From contig DASSOY010000021.1 in the NCBI GenBank assembly GCA_035700025.1, positions 1-35,531 on the forward strand: a DNA stretch of 35,531 nt, written 5' to 3'. This DNA comes from Bacillales bacterium. Its GTDB lineage: Bacteria > Bacillota > Bacilli > Bacillales > DASSOY01. Shown here one piece after another: positions 1-7,470 of this stretch. Numbering within the stretch: the first letter of the stretch is position 1; every line of letters starts with the position of its first letter. Made by a program: the position numbers and the translations under genes. A model generated the notes under the pieces. That model did not search any database. It saw nothing but the letters and a program-made list of their open reading frames with translations, and was not told the DNA's origin.

Positions 1-400
1 TCCCCATGATCTTTCCAAGGGTATGGAACAATTGATCATTCCAGTCTTCCGGTTTAGCCGGACCGCCGGCCGCTTTCGCAAAACAAACCGCATGGAATTC
101 GCCCGCTGTCGTCCGGAGCGATTCAACCAGTCGATCATTCAAGGAAGGCAGCGGTTGCGAAACAGGGATGTCGTTCTTAAACAAGTCGACGACCCAATCG
201 ACCTCTGCTTGCAGTTGATCGGCCGACCGATGCCCGCCGTGGCTGATTCGCAAGACGCGTGAATGGTCGCCGTCCCCGAATGTGTAAACGAAATTTTCAA
301 ATCCTCCCAATGATTGCAAGTCTTCGATCTTCACTCTATAACGCCCGGCCAACGCCGCCAAGATTTCATCGGAAAAAGCCTCATGCATATGCGATTCCAA
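1..400 (-). CDS. APH-family (aminoglycoside phosphotransferase-like) kinase, N-terminal part only
   Basis: Open minus-strand frame that runs off the left edge; about 133 codons of the N-terminal lobe are visible. Reading back from TTG at 400, the protein begins MESHMHEAFSDEILAALAGR and continues with LGGFENFVYTF and SRVLRISH. This is the glycine-loop plus lysine/arginine strand pattern of the APH/choline-kinase/homoserine-kinase fold. TTG at 400 is preferred because a GGAGG ribosome binding site lies 7 bases upstream; the ATG at 388 is an alternative with no suitably placed site. The substrate cannot be told because the catalytic loop lies outside the window. Bacillus relatives with this architecture (YerI-like) are uncharacterised, and a resistance role should not be assumed. 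It is separated from the SDR gene by two hairpins. Confidence 0.72.
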   Translation of the reverse strand, partial: MESHMHEAFSDEILAALAGRYRVKIEDLQSLGGFENFVYTFGDGDHSRVLRISHGGHRSADQLQAEVDWVVDLFKNDIPVSQPLPSLNDRLVESLRTTAGEFHAVCFAKAAGGPAKPEDWNDQLFHTLGKIMG

Positions 401-511
401 AGTGGTGCCTCCATCCAAAAAATATTTTTTAAAAAAAGGTTTAACAATCAGTGAGACGGGTAATATGGTTTATGTAACCAACACCTCTATACCCCTTAAC
501 CCCCTTTTTTG

Positions 512-541
512 GAGATGAGCTGGCTCATCTCTCTTTTTTTT
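512..541 (+). terminator. Plus-oriented terminator-like hairpin with no plus-strand gene upstream
   Basis: GAGATGAG, loop CTGG, CTCATCTC, then TC and eight T residues on the plus strand. The T tract is on the right-hand side, so it would stop transcription coming from the left. However, both neighbouring genes are on the minus strand and I see no plus-strand coding frame before it. It may protect against antisense transcription or end a short unrecognised RNA. Confidence 0.5.
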
Positions 542-542
542 G

Positions 543-569
543 AAAAAAAACCGCCGCCATCAGCAGCGG
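543..569 (-). terminator. Rho-independent terminator of the SDR gene
   Basis: On the minus strand CCGCTGC, loop TGATG, GGCGGCGG-type 3' arm (7 pairs, one G-T), followed directly by eight T residues. It begins a few bases after the SDR stop codon at 577-579. Confidence 0.8.
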
Positions 570-576
570 GATTTGC

Positions 577-1317
577 TTATCTCTGCGAGGTCGGACGCAC
601 GATGATTTCATTGACCGATACGGAATCCGGCTGTTCGATGGCATACCGAATTGCCCGGCCGATGTCTTCCGAGCGAATCGGCTCAAGTCCTTTTTTCGCG
701 AACATTCGTTTCACATCTTCGTCGGTAATTGTATCTGTCAATTCCGTTGCTACGGCGCCAGGAGAAATAATCGTCGTGCGAATGCGGCTGCGCGGCGACT
801 CTTCTTGGCGCAAACCTTCCGTAATTGCTCTGACTGCAAACTTCGTTCCGCTGTAAACGGCTCCTCCAAGACCGACTTCATGGCCTGCGACAGACGACAC
901 GTTGATGATATGTCCTTGCTTTCTCTCCTGCATGTGCGGCAAAACCGCAGCTATGCCGTACAACACCCCTTTGATATTGACGTCGACCATCCGATCCCAT
1001 TCATCCACTTTCCGTTTGTTCATGAACGAAAGCGGCATTAATCCGGCATTGTTAATCATGACGTCGATCTTTCCATACGTGTCTAAAGCGAATTCGGCAA
1101 GCTCGAACATTTCTTCTTTTGAAGTCACATCGGTCACGCGAAAGCTTGCGACACCTCCGGAAGCCTCGATTTCGCGTTGCAATTGCTCTAACCGGCTTTT
1201 CCTTCTCGCCGCCAATACGAGCTTCGCGCCGTGTGCGGCAAGCTCCCGGGCTGTTCCTTCCCCAATTCCGCTCGAAGCGCCTGTCAATATAACGACTTTG
1301 CCTTCTACGTTTGCCAT
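577..1317 (-). CDS. Short-chain dehydrogenase/reductase (classical SDR)
   Basis: A 246-residue classical SDR, the usual family length. Visible motifs are the nucleotide-binding TGASSGIG near residue 12, the structural NNAG, the catalytic serine in INVSSVAG, and YSGTK, the Tyr-x-x-x-Lys catalytic pair. It should oxidise or reduce a carbonyl or alcohol with NAD(P), but the substrate cannot be read from sequence. The start at ATG 1317 is chosen because AAGGA lies 8 bases upstream; a longer frame to 1344 lacks this. It follows bkdB on the same strand but is separated by a hairpin terminator, leaving almost no room for a promoter of its own. It is therefore probably expressed by read-through from the bkd operon or from a promoter inside bkdB. 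It is not part of the B. subtilis bkd operon. Confidence 0.88.
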   Translation of the reverse strand: MANVEGKVVILTGASSGIGEGTARELAAHGAKLVLAARRKSRLEQLQREIEASGGVASFRVTDVTSKEEMFELAEFALDTYGKIDVMINNAGLMPLSFMNKRKVDEWDRMVDVNIKGVLYGIAAVLPHMQERKQGHIINVSSVAGHEVGLGGAVYSGTKFAVRAITEGLRQEESPRSRIRTTIISPGAVATELTDTITDEDVKRMFAKKGLEPIRSEDIGRAIRYAIEQPDSVSVNEIIVRPTSQR

Positions 1318-1335
1318 GTCACTCATCCTTTCATG

Positions 1336-1363
1336 AAAAACCACTGCCTCAATTAGACAGTGG
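1336..1363 (-). terminator. Hairpin terminator after bkdB
   Basis: On the minus strand CCACTGTCT, loop AATTG, AGGCAGTGG (9 pairs with one T-G), followed by TTTTTC. It starts 8 bases after the bkdB stop and ends about 18 bases before the SDR start. Confidence 0.75.
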
Positions 1364-1371
1364 CTGTTGAA

Positions 1372-2616
1372 TTAATAAATGGACGTAGTGTCCTCATTCA
1401 TCGTTTCCAACTTTTCTTTCACGCTTGCAAGGAATCGGCCGCAAACGAGACCGTCCAGCACGCGATGATCCAAAGACAAGCAAAGATTGACAATGTCACG
1501 GATGGCGATCATTCCATCCTTAATCACTGGTCGTTTCACAATCGCTTCGACCGACAAAATGGCCGCTTGCGGATGATTGATGATTGGAGTCGACAACACC
1601 GATCCGAACGAGCCGGTATTGTTCACCGTAAACGTGCCGCCTTCCATATCGGCCGAACCGAGACGTCCGCCGCGCACTTTTCCGGACAGGTCATGCACAC
1701 TTTTCGCGAGCCCTTTAATGCTTTTTTCATCCGCGTCATGAATGACCGGGACATAAAGCGCGTCGTCCGTCGCAACCGCAACAGAGATGTTGATCGCTTT
1801 CTTGCGAATAATTTTGTCTCCCGCCCACATCGCATTCATTTGCGGGAATTCCTGCAGTGCTTCGACGACCGCTTTGATGAAAAACGGCAGAAACGTCAAA
1901 CTATAGCCTTCCTTCTGCTTAAACTCGCCTTTCACGCGATTTCGAAGCTGAACGAGGTCCGTAACGTCGACCTCAACCATCATCCACGCGTGCGGCGCTT
2001 CGTGCTTGGATTTCACCATATTTGCCGCAATCGCTTTTCGGACGCCGGACACTGGAATCTCGACGTCGCCTTGGGAAGCGGATACCGGCGCTTGTCTTTC
2101 CGACGTTACTTGCTGTTTCACACGTTCTTCCGATTTCGCAGCGCCGCCCGATTCGAGCCATTTTTCAACGTCTTTTCGCGTGATCCTTCCGCCGCGTCCC
2201 GTGCCCTCGACTTGTTCGAGATCAATGCCGTTCTCTTGCGCAAGACGAAGCACTGCCGGCGAATAACGTTTTTTCATCGATTCGTCGCCGCCTGTACTTT
2301 CACTCCCGCCAGTCTCTGACGGCTTCTCCCTTACCTGCGTCGATTGCGGCACGTCTTCAGCCGGAGTTGCGGCACCTTCAACTTCAATATAAGCGACAAG
2401 TTCGCCGACTTCGAGCGTTTCGCCTTCACCGGCAACGAGCTCTTTGATCGTTCCCGTAAAAGACGACGGGATTTCGGCGTTGACTTTGTCCGTCATCACT
2501 TCGGCGATTGGATCGTATTTTTTTACGGAATCGCCTTCTTTGACGAGCCATTTGCTGATCGTCCCCTCTGTCACGCTTTCTCCGAGCTGGGGCATGTTTA
2601 TTTTTTCCGTAGCCAT
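1372..2616 (-). CDS. bkdB: Branched-chain 2-oxoacid dehydrogenase E2, lipoamide acyltransferase
   Basis: A 414-residue E2 component that transfers the branched acyl group from lipoamide to CoA, forming the core of the dehydrogenase complex. Domains in order: lipoyl domain at 1-78 with the lipoyl lysine in MTDKVNAEIP (K44), a flexible Gly/Ser/Glu linker, the E1/E3-binding domain around 120-160 (SPAVLRLAQENGI, GRGGRITRKDV), and the catalytic acyltransferase domain ending with the active-site DHRVLDG. The start is ATG 2616, with AGGAGGG 6 bases upstream; an upstream in-frame extension to 2634 has no such site. It is the last gene of the bcd-lpdV-bkdAA-bkdAB-bkdB unit, 33 bases after bkdAB, and is followed by a terminator. 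Confidence 0.96.
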   Translation of the reverse strand: MATEKINMPQLGESVTEGTISKWLVKEGDSVKKYDPIAEVMTDKVNAEIPSSFTGTIKELVAGEGETLEVGELVAYIEVEGAATPAEDVPQSTQVREKPSETGGSESTGGDESMKKRYSPAVLRLAQENGIDLEQVEGTGRGGRITRKDVEKWLESGGAAKSEERVKQQVTSERQAPVSASQGDVEIPVSGVRKAIAANMVKSKHEAPHAWMMVEVDVTDLVQLRNRVKGEFKQKEGYSLTFLPFFIKAVVEALQEFPQMNAMWAGDKIIRKKAINISVAVATDDALYVPVIHDADEKSIKGLAKSVHDLSGKVRGGRLGSADMEGGTFTVNNTGSFGSVLSTPIINHPQAAILSVEAIVKRPVIKDGMIAIRDIVNLCLSLDHRVLDGLVCGRFLASVKEKLETMNEDTTSIY

Positions 2617-2649
2617 TGTATCCCTCCTGCACATATGTCCGAGAATCGC

Positions 2650-3633
2650 TTAAAATTCCGCTAAATCACGCATCGCCGTCTCGACTTTTTCGCCGTTGAC
2701 CATAAAGAACTTCTCCATCGGCGACGCAAAAGGCATTGCCGGGATGTCGGGCCCCGCCAATCGGTGGATCGGTGCGTCCAAATCGAACAAACAATGCTCG
2801 GATATGATCGCAGCCACTTCCCCGATCACGCTGCCTTCTTTATTGTCTTCAGTAATCAAAAGCACTTTGCCGGTTTTGGAAGCCGCTTCGATGATCGCTT
2901 CTTTATCGAGCGGATAGATTGTGCGCAAGTCGAGAACATGCGCCGATATACCATCGGCTTCGAGCTTCTCGGCCGCTTGCATCGCCAAATGCGTACAAAG
3001 CCCGTACGTAATAACGGTGATATCGTTCCCTTCCCGCTTTACATCGGCTTTGCCGATTTCCAAAACGTAATCGTCTTCGGGCACTTCGCTTTTTAACAGC
3101 CGATACCCCCGTTTATGTTCGAAAAACAACACCGGATCGTCATCACGAATCGCCGCTTTCAGCAATCCTTTTGCATCATAAGGAGTGGATGGCATGACAA
3201 TTTTCAACCCCGGAGTGTTCGCGAAGATCGCTTCCACCGACTGTGAGTGATACAACGCTCCATGCACACCTCCGCCGTAGGGGGCACGTATGGTCAGCGG
3301 GCAGTGCCAATCGTTGTTAGAACGATATCGAATTTTCGCGGCTTCGGAGATGATTTGATTCACCGCAGGCATGATAAAATCAGCAAATTGAATCTCTGCG
3401 ACCGGCCGTTTGCCGTACATCGCAGCACCGATGCTTACGCCGACGATCGCCGATTCCGAAAGCGGCGAATCGATGACCCGCTCCTCGCCGAATTGTTCAA
3501 TCAAACCGCTTGTGGCACGAAATACGCCTCCGCGAACGCCGACATCTTCGCCGAACACGAAAATATTTTCATCTCGTTCCATTTCTTCTCTTAACGCTTG
3601 TGTAATCGCATCAATATATGAAATGACAGGCAT
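2650..3633 (-). CDS. bkdAB: Branched-chain 2-oxoacid dehydrogenase E1 beta subunit
   Basis: A 327-residue transketolase-like E1 beta subunit, the standard length. It pairs with BkdAA to decarboxylate the 2-oxoacids of valine, leucine and isoleucine using thiamine diphosphate. Visible family features are MPVISYIDAI at the N-terminus, FVFGEDVGVRGGVFRATSGL, DSPLSESAIVG, and PYGGGVHGALYHSQS with the conserved histidine region. The C-terminal transketolase domain includes VITYG and LDLRTIYPLD. ATG 3633 follows GGAGGGG 7 bases upstream and overrides the longer frame that begins at 3648. It lies 26 bases downstream of bkdAA. Confidence 0.96.
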   Translation of the reverse strand: MPVISYIDAITQALREEMERDENIFVFGEDVGVRGGVFRATSGLIEQFGEERVIDSPLSESAIVGVSIGAAMYGKRPVAEIQFADFIMPAVNQIISEAAKIRYRSNNDWHCPLTIRAPYGGGVHGALYHSQSVEAIFANTPGLKIVMPSTPYDAKGLLKAAIRDDDPVLFFEHKRGYRLLKSEVPEDDYVLEIGKADVKREGNDITVITYGLCTHLAMQAAEKLEADGISAHVLDLRTIYPLDKEAIIEAASKTGKVLLITEDNKEGSVIGEVAAIISEHCLFDLDAPIHRLAGPDIPAMPFASPMEKFFMVNGEKVETAMRDLAEF

Positions 3634-3659
3634 CGTTTTCCCCTCCATCTACAACTGTT

Positions 3660-4652
3660 TTACTTTTCCGCATACACGTAGTGCATCGCAGATTCCGCCT
3701 CTGCAAAAGCCGCGTTTTCCGCATAATCCGTCGCCTCGTCAACGAGACGATCGATGGTTTCGACGATGGCTTTTTCTTTTGCTTCATCCATGACGCCGTT
3801 TTCCCGTAAATAAGCGGAAAATATCCGCAAAGCATCTTTGTTCTTCGCTTCTTCCACTTCCGCTTTTTCGCGGTAAGTCATATCGTCATCGTCGCTCGAG
3901 TGAGGAGTTAAGCGATACGAAACCGTTTCGATCAAGGTCGGTCCTTCACCGTTTCGCGCCCGGTCCGCCGCCTTTTTCACAGCTTCGTAAACCGCCAAAG
4001 GATCGTTGCCGTCGATCGTTTCGCCCGGCATGCCGTAACCAATCGCGCGGTCGGAAACTTTCGCACAGGCGAGTTGCTTATGAATGGGAACTGAGATCGC
4101 GTACTTGTTGTTCTCACACATGAAAATGACGGGAAGCTTATGAACCCCGGCAAAATTCGCTGCTTCGTGAAAATCTCCCTGATTTGAAGAACCTTCTCCG
4201 AATGTTGTCAAACTAACGATCGCCTTTCCGTCCATTTTCGCCGCCAACGCAACGCCGACGGCATGAGGAATTTGCGTTGCCACCGGAGAGGACTGGGTTA
4301 AAATCCGATTTTTCTTTTGCCCGAAATGTCCCGGCATTTGTCGACCGCCTGAATTCGGATCTTCGGCTTTGGCAAAACCGGAGAGCATGATGTCCTTCGC
4401 CGTCATTCCAAACATGAGTACCATTCCAAGGTCGCGATAATAGGGGGCAATGTAATCCTTCCCGCGGTCAAGCGCCATCGCTGCACCTATCTGGGCGCCT
4501 TCTTGGCCTTGACAGGAAATGACGAACGGAATTTTTCCCGAACGGTTCAACAACCACATCCGTTCGTCGATCTTTCGCGCCAATAACATTTGTTCGTACA
4601 TTTCCAATACTTGTTCGTTCGTCAATCCAAGCTGTTCATGCCGTAGTGCCAT
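3660..4652 (-). CDS. bkdAA: Branched-chain 2-oxoacid dehydrogenase E1 alpha subunit
   Basis: A 330-residue E1 alpha subunit. The thiamine-diphosphate motif runs from GEGSSNQGDFHEA to the ENN at about residues 152-182. YRLTPHSSDDDDMTYR near the C-terminal third matches the loop that in animal homologues is the phosphorylation loop. QGQEGAQIG at 48-56 is also typical. The product forms a heterotetramer with BkdAB. It sits between lpdV and bkdAB in the usual Bacillus order, with a 35-base gap after lpdV. Confidence 0.96.
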   Translation of the reverse strand: MALRHEQLGLTNEQVLEMYEQMLLARKIDERMWLLNRSGKIPFVISCQGQEGAQIGAAMALDRGKDYIAPYYRDLGMVLMFGMTAKDIMLSGFAKAEDPNSGGRQMPGHFGQKKNRILTQSSPVATQIPHAVGVALAAKMDGKAIVSLTTFGEGSSNQGDFHEAANFAGVHKLPVIFMCENNKYAISVPIHKQLACAKVSDRAIGYGMPGETIDGNDPLAVYEAVKKAADRARNGEGPTLIETVSYRLTPHSSDDDDMTYREKAEVEEAKNKDALRIFSAYLRENGVMDEAKEKAIVETIDRLVDEATDYAENAAFAEAESAMHYVYAEK

Positions 4653-4687
4653 AATCGATAGACCTCCTTCTTCCTGTCACTGAATGT

Positions 4688-6109
4688 TTAATAATGAATC
4701 GCTTTTCCATCAACGGCGAGTGCGGCTTCGCCAATGATTTCCGCGAGCGACGGATGAGGATGTATCGTTTCCGCCACTTCCCACGACGCGGCATCCAACA
4801 CGCGCGCCAACGCAGCTTCGGAAATCATGTCGGTGACATGGGGACCGACCATGTGAACGCCGAGCAGATCATCGTTCTTTTTATTGGAAACCAATTTCAC
4901 GAATCCGTCGGATTCCCCGTATATCAACGCTTTTCCGATTGCCGCGAACGGAAATTTGCCGATTTTGACGTCGTATCCTTGATCGAGCGCTTGCTTTTCT
5001 GTCAATCCGACACTGGCGGTTTCCGGACGGGAATAAACACAGCGAGGGACGAGCGTCTCGTCAATCGGTTGAGGATTTTGGTCGCACATGTGCTCCACGG
5101 CCACGATGCCTTCGTGTGAAGCCGCATGAGCCAATTGCAACCCTCCGACGACATCTCCAATCGCATAAATGTGTGATTCGGCCGTCTGATAATAGTCATT
5201 CGTTTGAATGAAACCGCTTTCAGTCTTAACGGAACTGTTTTCGAGACCGATTCCTTCAATATTCGGCGCTCTCCCAACGGAAACGAGCATTTTATCAGCG
5301 GCAAACGTTTCATTCTTTCCACCGCGTTCCGCCTCAATCTTCACATCGTCACCAATCTTCAGCGTATCGGCAAGTACTTTTGCTTCCGTAACGATGTTCA
5401 CGCCTTTTTGCCGCATCAATTTCGTCATTTCACTTGAAATGTCTTCGTCTTCCAAAGGCAAGATGCGGTCGGCATATTCAAGAATCGTTACGCTCACACC
5501 AAAGTCGGCAAACATCGATGCCCATTCGATTCCGATGACGCCTCCTCCAACGATGATGATCGACTCGGGCAGGCGATCTAAGTTCACAGCTTCGTCCGAT
5601 GTTAAAACCCGTTCTCCGTCGATTTCAAGCCCAGGCAATGAACGCGGACGCGAACCGGTAGCAACAATAACATTTTTCGGTACGAGCATTTCATTTTCCT
5701 CGCCGTTGTTCATCTCAACCGATATCGTTCCCGGCATCGGAGAAAAGATGGAAGGACCGAGAATGCGGCCCGTGCCTTCATAAACATCGATTTTTCCTTT
5801 ACGCAGCAAACCGCGCACGCCGTTATGGAGCTGATCAATGATTTTCTTTTTCCGCTCATGCGCTTTTTCGTAATCAAGCGTGATTTCTTTTACATTTATC
5901 CCGAATGACTCGGCATTTTTCGCCGTCGCATACACTTCCGCGCTGCGAAGCAATGCTTTGCTCGGAATGCAGCCGCGATGCAAACACGTGCCTCCGAGCC
6001 GGTCCTTTTCCACAATCGCCGTTTTCAATCCGAGCTGTGAAGCGCGAATCGCTGCGACGTAACCGCCTGTACCGCCGCCGAGCACGACGAGATCATATTC
6101 TTTTGCCAT
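4688..6109 (-). CDS. lpdV: Dihydrolipoyl dehydrogenase (E3) of the branched-chain complex
   Basis: A 473-residue flavoprotein disulfide reductase that reoxidises dihydrolipoamide with NAD. It shows the FAD-binding GGGTGGYVAA at 11-20, the redox pair C42/C47 in GGTCLHRGCIPSK, the NAD-binding VGGGVIGIEWASMF, a second FAD motif ending in YAIGDV, and the catalytic histidine motif HPHPSLAEIIGEA at about 450-463. ATG 6109 has AAGGAGGG upstream. The gene is called lpdV rather than pdhD because it is embedded in the bkd operon; other E3 genes may exist elsewhere in the genome. Confidence 0.95.
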   Translation of the reverse strand: MAKEYDLVVLGGGTGGYVAAIRASQLGLKTAIVEKDRLGGTCLHRGCIPSKALLRSAEVYATAKNAESFGINVKEITLDYEKAHERKKKIIDQLHNGVRGLLRKGKIDVYEGTGRILGPSIFSPMPGTISVEMNNGEENEMLVPKNVIVATGSRPRSLPGLEIDGERVLTSDEAVNLDRLPESIIIVGGGVIGIEWASMFADFGVSVTILEYADRILPLEDEDISSEMTKLMRQKGVNIVTEAKVLADTLKIGDDVKIEAERGGKNETFAADKMLVSVGRAPNIEGIGLENSSVKTESGFIQTNDYYQTAESHIYAIGDVVGGLQLAHAASHEGIVAVEHMCDQNPQPIDETLVPRCVYSRPETASVGLTEKQALDQGYDVKIGKFPFAAIGKALIYGESDGFVKLVSNKKNDDLLGVHMVGPHVTDMISEAALARVLDAASWEVAETIHPHPSLAEIIGEAALAVDGKAIHY

Positions 6110-6137
6110 GGCGAAACCCTCCTTCGATATGCGGCGA

Positions 6138-7235
6138 TCAACCGCGTCTGCTTAATATGTGATGACCATTTAATAAAAACTGCGAGCGCGAGTTTTTCAT
6201 GCGCGCGATTCTTTCTTCGGCAAGCCTGTCTGCCGCTGCATAAGTAGGAATGCCGTCCCTTTTTGAAATTTCAAAAACACGTGCGACGTTATCATAAATC
6301 GCTTCGACCTTTTTCATGGCTCGCTCGCGATTGTAACCGTGCAATTCGTCGGCGACATTAATGACTCCGCCGGCATTTATGACGTAATCGGGGGCATAGG
6401 CCACGCCCATTTCATGCAGCTGTTCCCCGTGAGATTCGTCTTTCAGCTGATTATTCGCTGAACCTGCAACCACTTTTGCTTTCAATTGCGTGATCGTTTC
6501 GTCATTGATGATCGCTCCGAGCGCGCATGGAGCGAAAATGTCGCATTGGACTCCGTAAATTTCATCGGGATCGACGGCTTTCGCATCGAAATCGTTCACC
6601 GCGCGGTCAACCGCCGCTTTGTTAATGTCAGTTACAATCAAATTCGCACCTTCTTCGTGCAAATGATTGCACAATTCATAGGCAACATGACCAACGCCCT
6701 GTACGGCAACGGTCTTGCCGCTCAACGAATCCGTTCCGAATGCTTCATACGCCGCAGCTTTCATGCCGCGGTAAACCCCGTAAGCCGTTACCGGGGAAGG
6801 ATTTCCTGAAGAACCGAAAGCCGCCGAAATTCCCGTGACAAAATTCGTCTCTTCATGAATCGTATCCATGTCTTCTACCGTCGTTCCAACGTCTTCTGCC
6901 GTAATGTATCGGCCGTTTAAACTTTGAATGTACCGTCCAAACGCGCGAAACATTGCTTCATTTTTGTCTTTCCGCGGATCACCAATGATGACCGTTTTTC
7001 CACCGCCGAGATTCAACCCAGCCGCGGCATTTTTATACGTCATGCCTTTGGCCAACCGCAAAGCGTCTTCAATGGCTGCCTCTTCCGAATCGTATTTCCA
7101 CATTCTCGTCCCGCCGAGCGCCGGTCCCAAAGTCGTGTCATGGATGGCGATGATCGCTTTCAATCCCGAATCTTGATCCTGGCAAAACACGAGTTGTTCG
7201 TAGTCATAACGTTCCATATAAGAAAATAGTTCCAT
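6138..7235 (-). CDS. bcd: Leucine (branched-chain amino acid) dehydrogenase
   Basis: A 365-residue Glu/Leu/Phe/Val dehydrogenase, one residue longer than the B. subtilis enzyme and very similar throughout. It deaminates leucine, valine and isoleucine with NAD, producing the 2-oxoacids used by the downstream complex. The glycine-rich substrate motif [18 protein letters not shown] contains catalytic K80, and the second lysine is K68 in MTYKN. The NAD motif is [13 protein letters not shown], with a histidine where B. subtilis has asparagine. The start has TAAGGAGG 9 bases upstream. It is the first gene after the sigma-54 promoter, with a leader of about 115 bases. In B. subtilis, ptb precedes it and buk follows it; neither is here. 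Confidence 0.97.
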   Translation of the reverse strand: MELFSYMERYDYEQLVFCQDQDSGLKAIIAIHDTTLGPALGGTRMWKYDSEEAAIEDALRLAKGMTYKNAAAGLNLGGGKTVIIGDPRKDKNEAMFRAFGRYIQSLNGRYITAEDVGTTVEDMDTIHEETNFVTGISAAFGSSGNPSPVTAYGVYRGMKAAAYEAFGTDSLSGKTVAVQGVGHVAYELCNHLHEEGANLIVTDINKAAVDRAVNDFDAKAVDPDEIYGVQCDIFAPCALGAIINDETITQLKAKVVAGSANNQLKDESHGEQLHEMGVAYAPDYVINAGGVINVADELHGYNRERAMKKVEAIYDNVARVFEISKRDGIPTYAAADRLAEERIARMKNSRSQFLLNGHHILSRRG

Positions 7236-7360
7236 CTATGAAGACCTCCTTAATTAAAATCAAAACTCACAGCTGAACGAGAGAGACAGTCGTAATCAAA
7301 GGGGACGAGAACTTTTTTATAAAAATAACCGCCTCTCCACCCTCCCGCCATAGAAACTCA

Positions 7361-7376
7361 TGCAATTTTCGTGCCA
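7361..7376 (-). promoter_or_regulatory. Sigma-54 (SigL) -24/-12 promoter of the bkd operon
   Basis: The minus strand reads TGGCACGAAAATTGCA, an exact match to the sigma-54 consensus TGGCAC-N5-TTGCA. The invariant GG (7374-7375) and GC (7362-7363) have the required spacing. The predicted transcription start is near 7350. It lies between bkdR, whose product is a sigma-54 activator, and bcd, as expected for SigL-dependent branched-chain amino acid catabolism. Confidence 0.93.
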
Positions 7377-7426
7377 AACGCAGCGAACGTGCAAAGCTTG
7401 AAAAATAAACTCGTTTGCCCGAAAGA

Positions 7427-7441
7427 AACATGAAATATGTT
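7427..7441. promoter_or_regulatory. Candidate BkdR upstream activating dyad
   Basis: Perfect inverted repeat AACAT-GAAAT-ATGTT about 60 bases upstream of the -24 element, in the gap after bkdR. Its position suits an enhancer for a sigma-54 activator, but the BkdR site is not known to me and the arms are short. Confidence 0.25.
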
Positions 7442-7470
7442 GCAGGGTATGATATTTTTTGCATGCTAAA

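Noticed and set aside
1360-2319. 319-codon plus-strand ORF opposite bkdB
   Set aside because: Arginine/histidine/phenylalanine-rich antisense shadow of a strongly conserved gene.
7267-7464. 65-codon minus-strand ORF between bkdR and bcd
   Set aside because: It contains the sigma-54 promoter and has no ribosome site or protein-like features.
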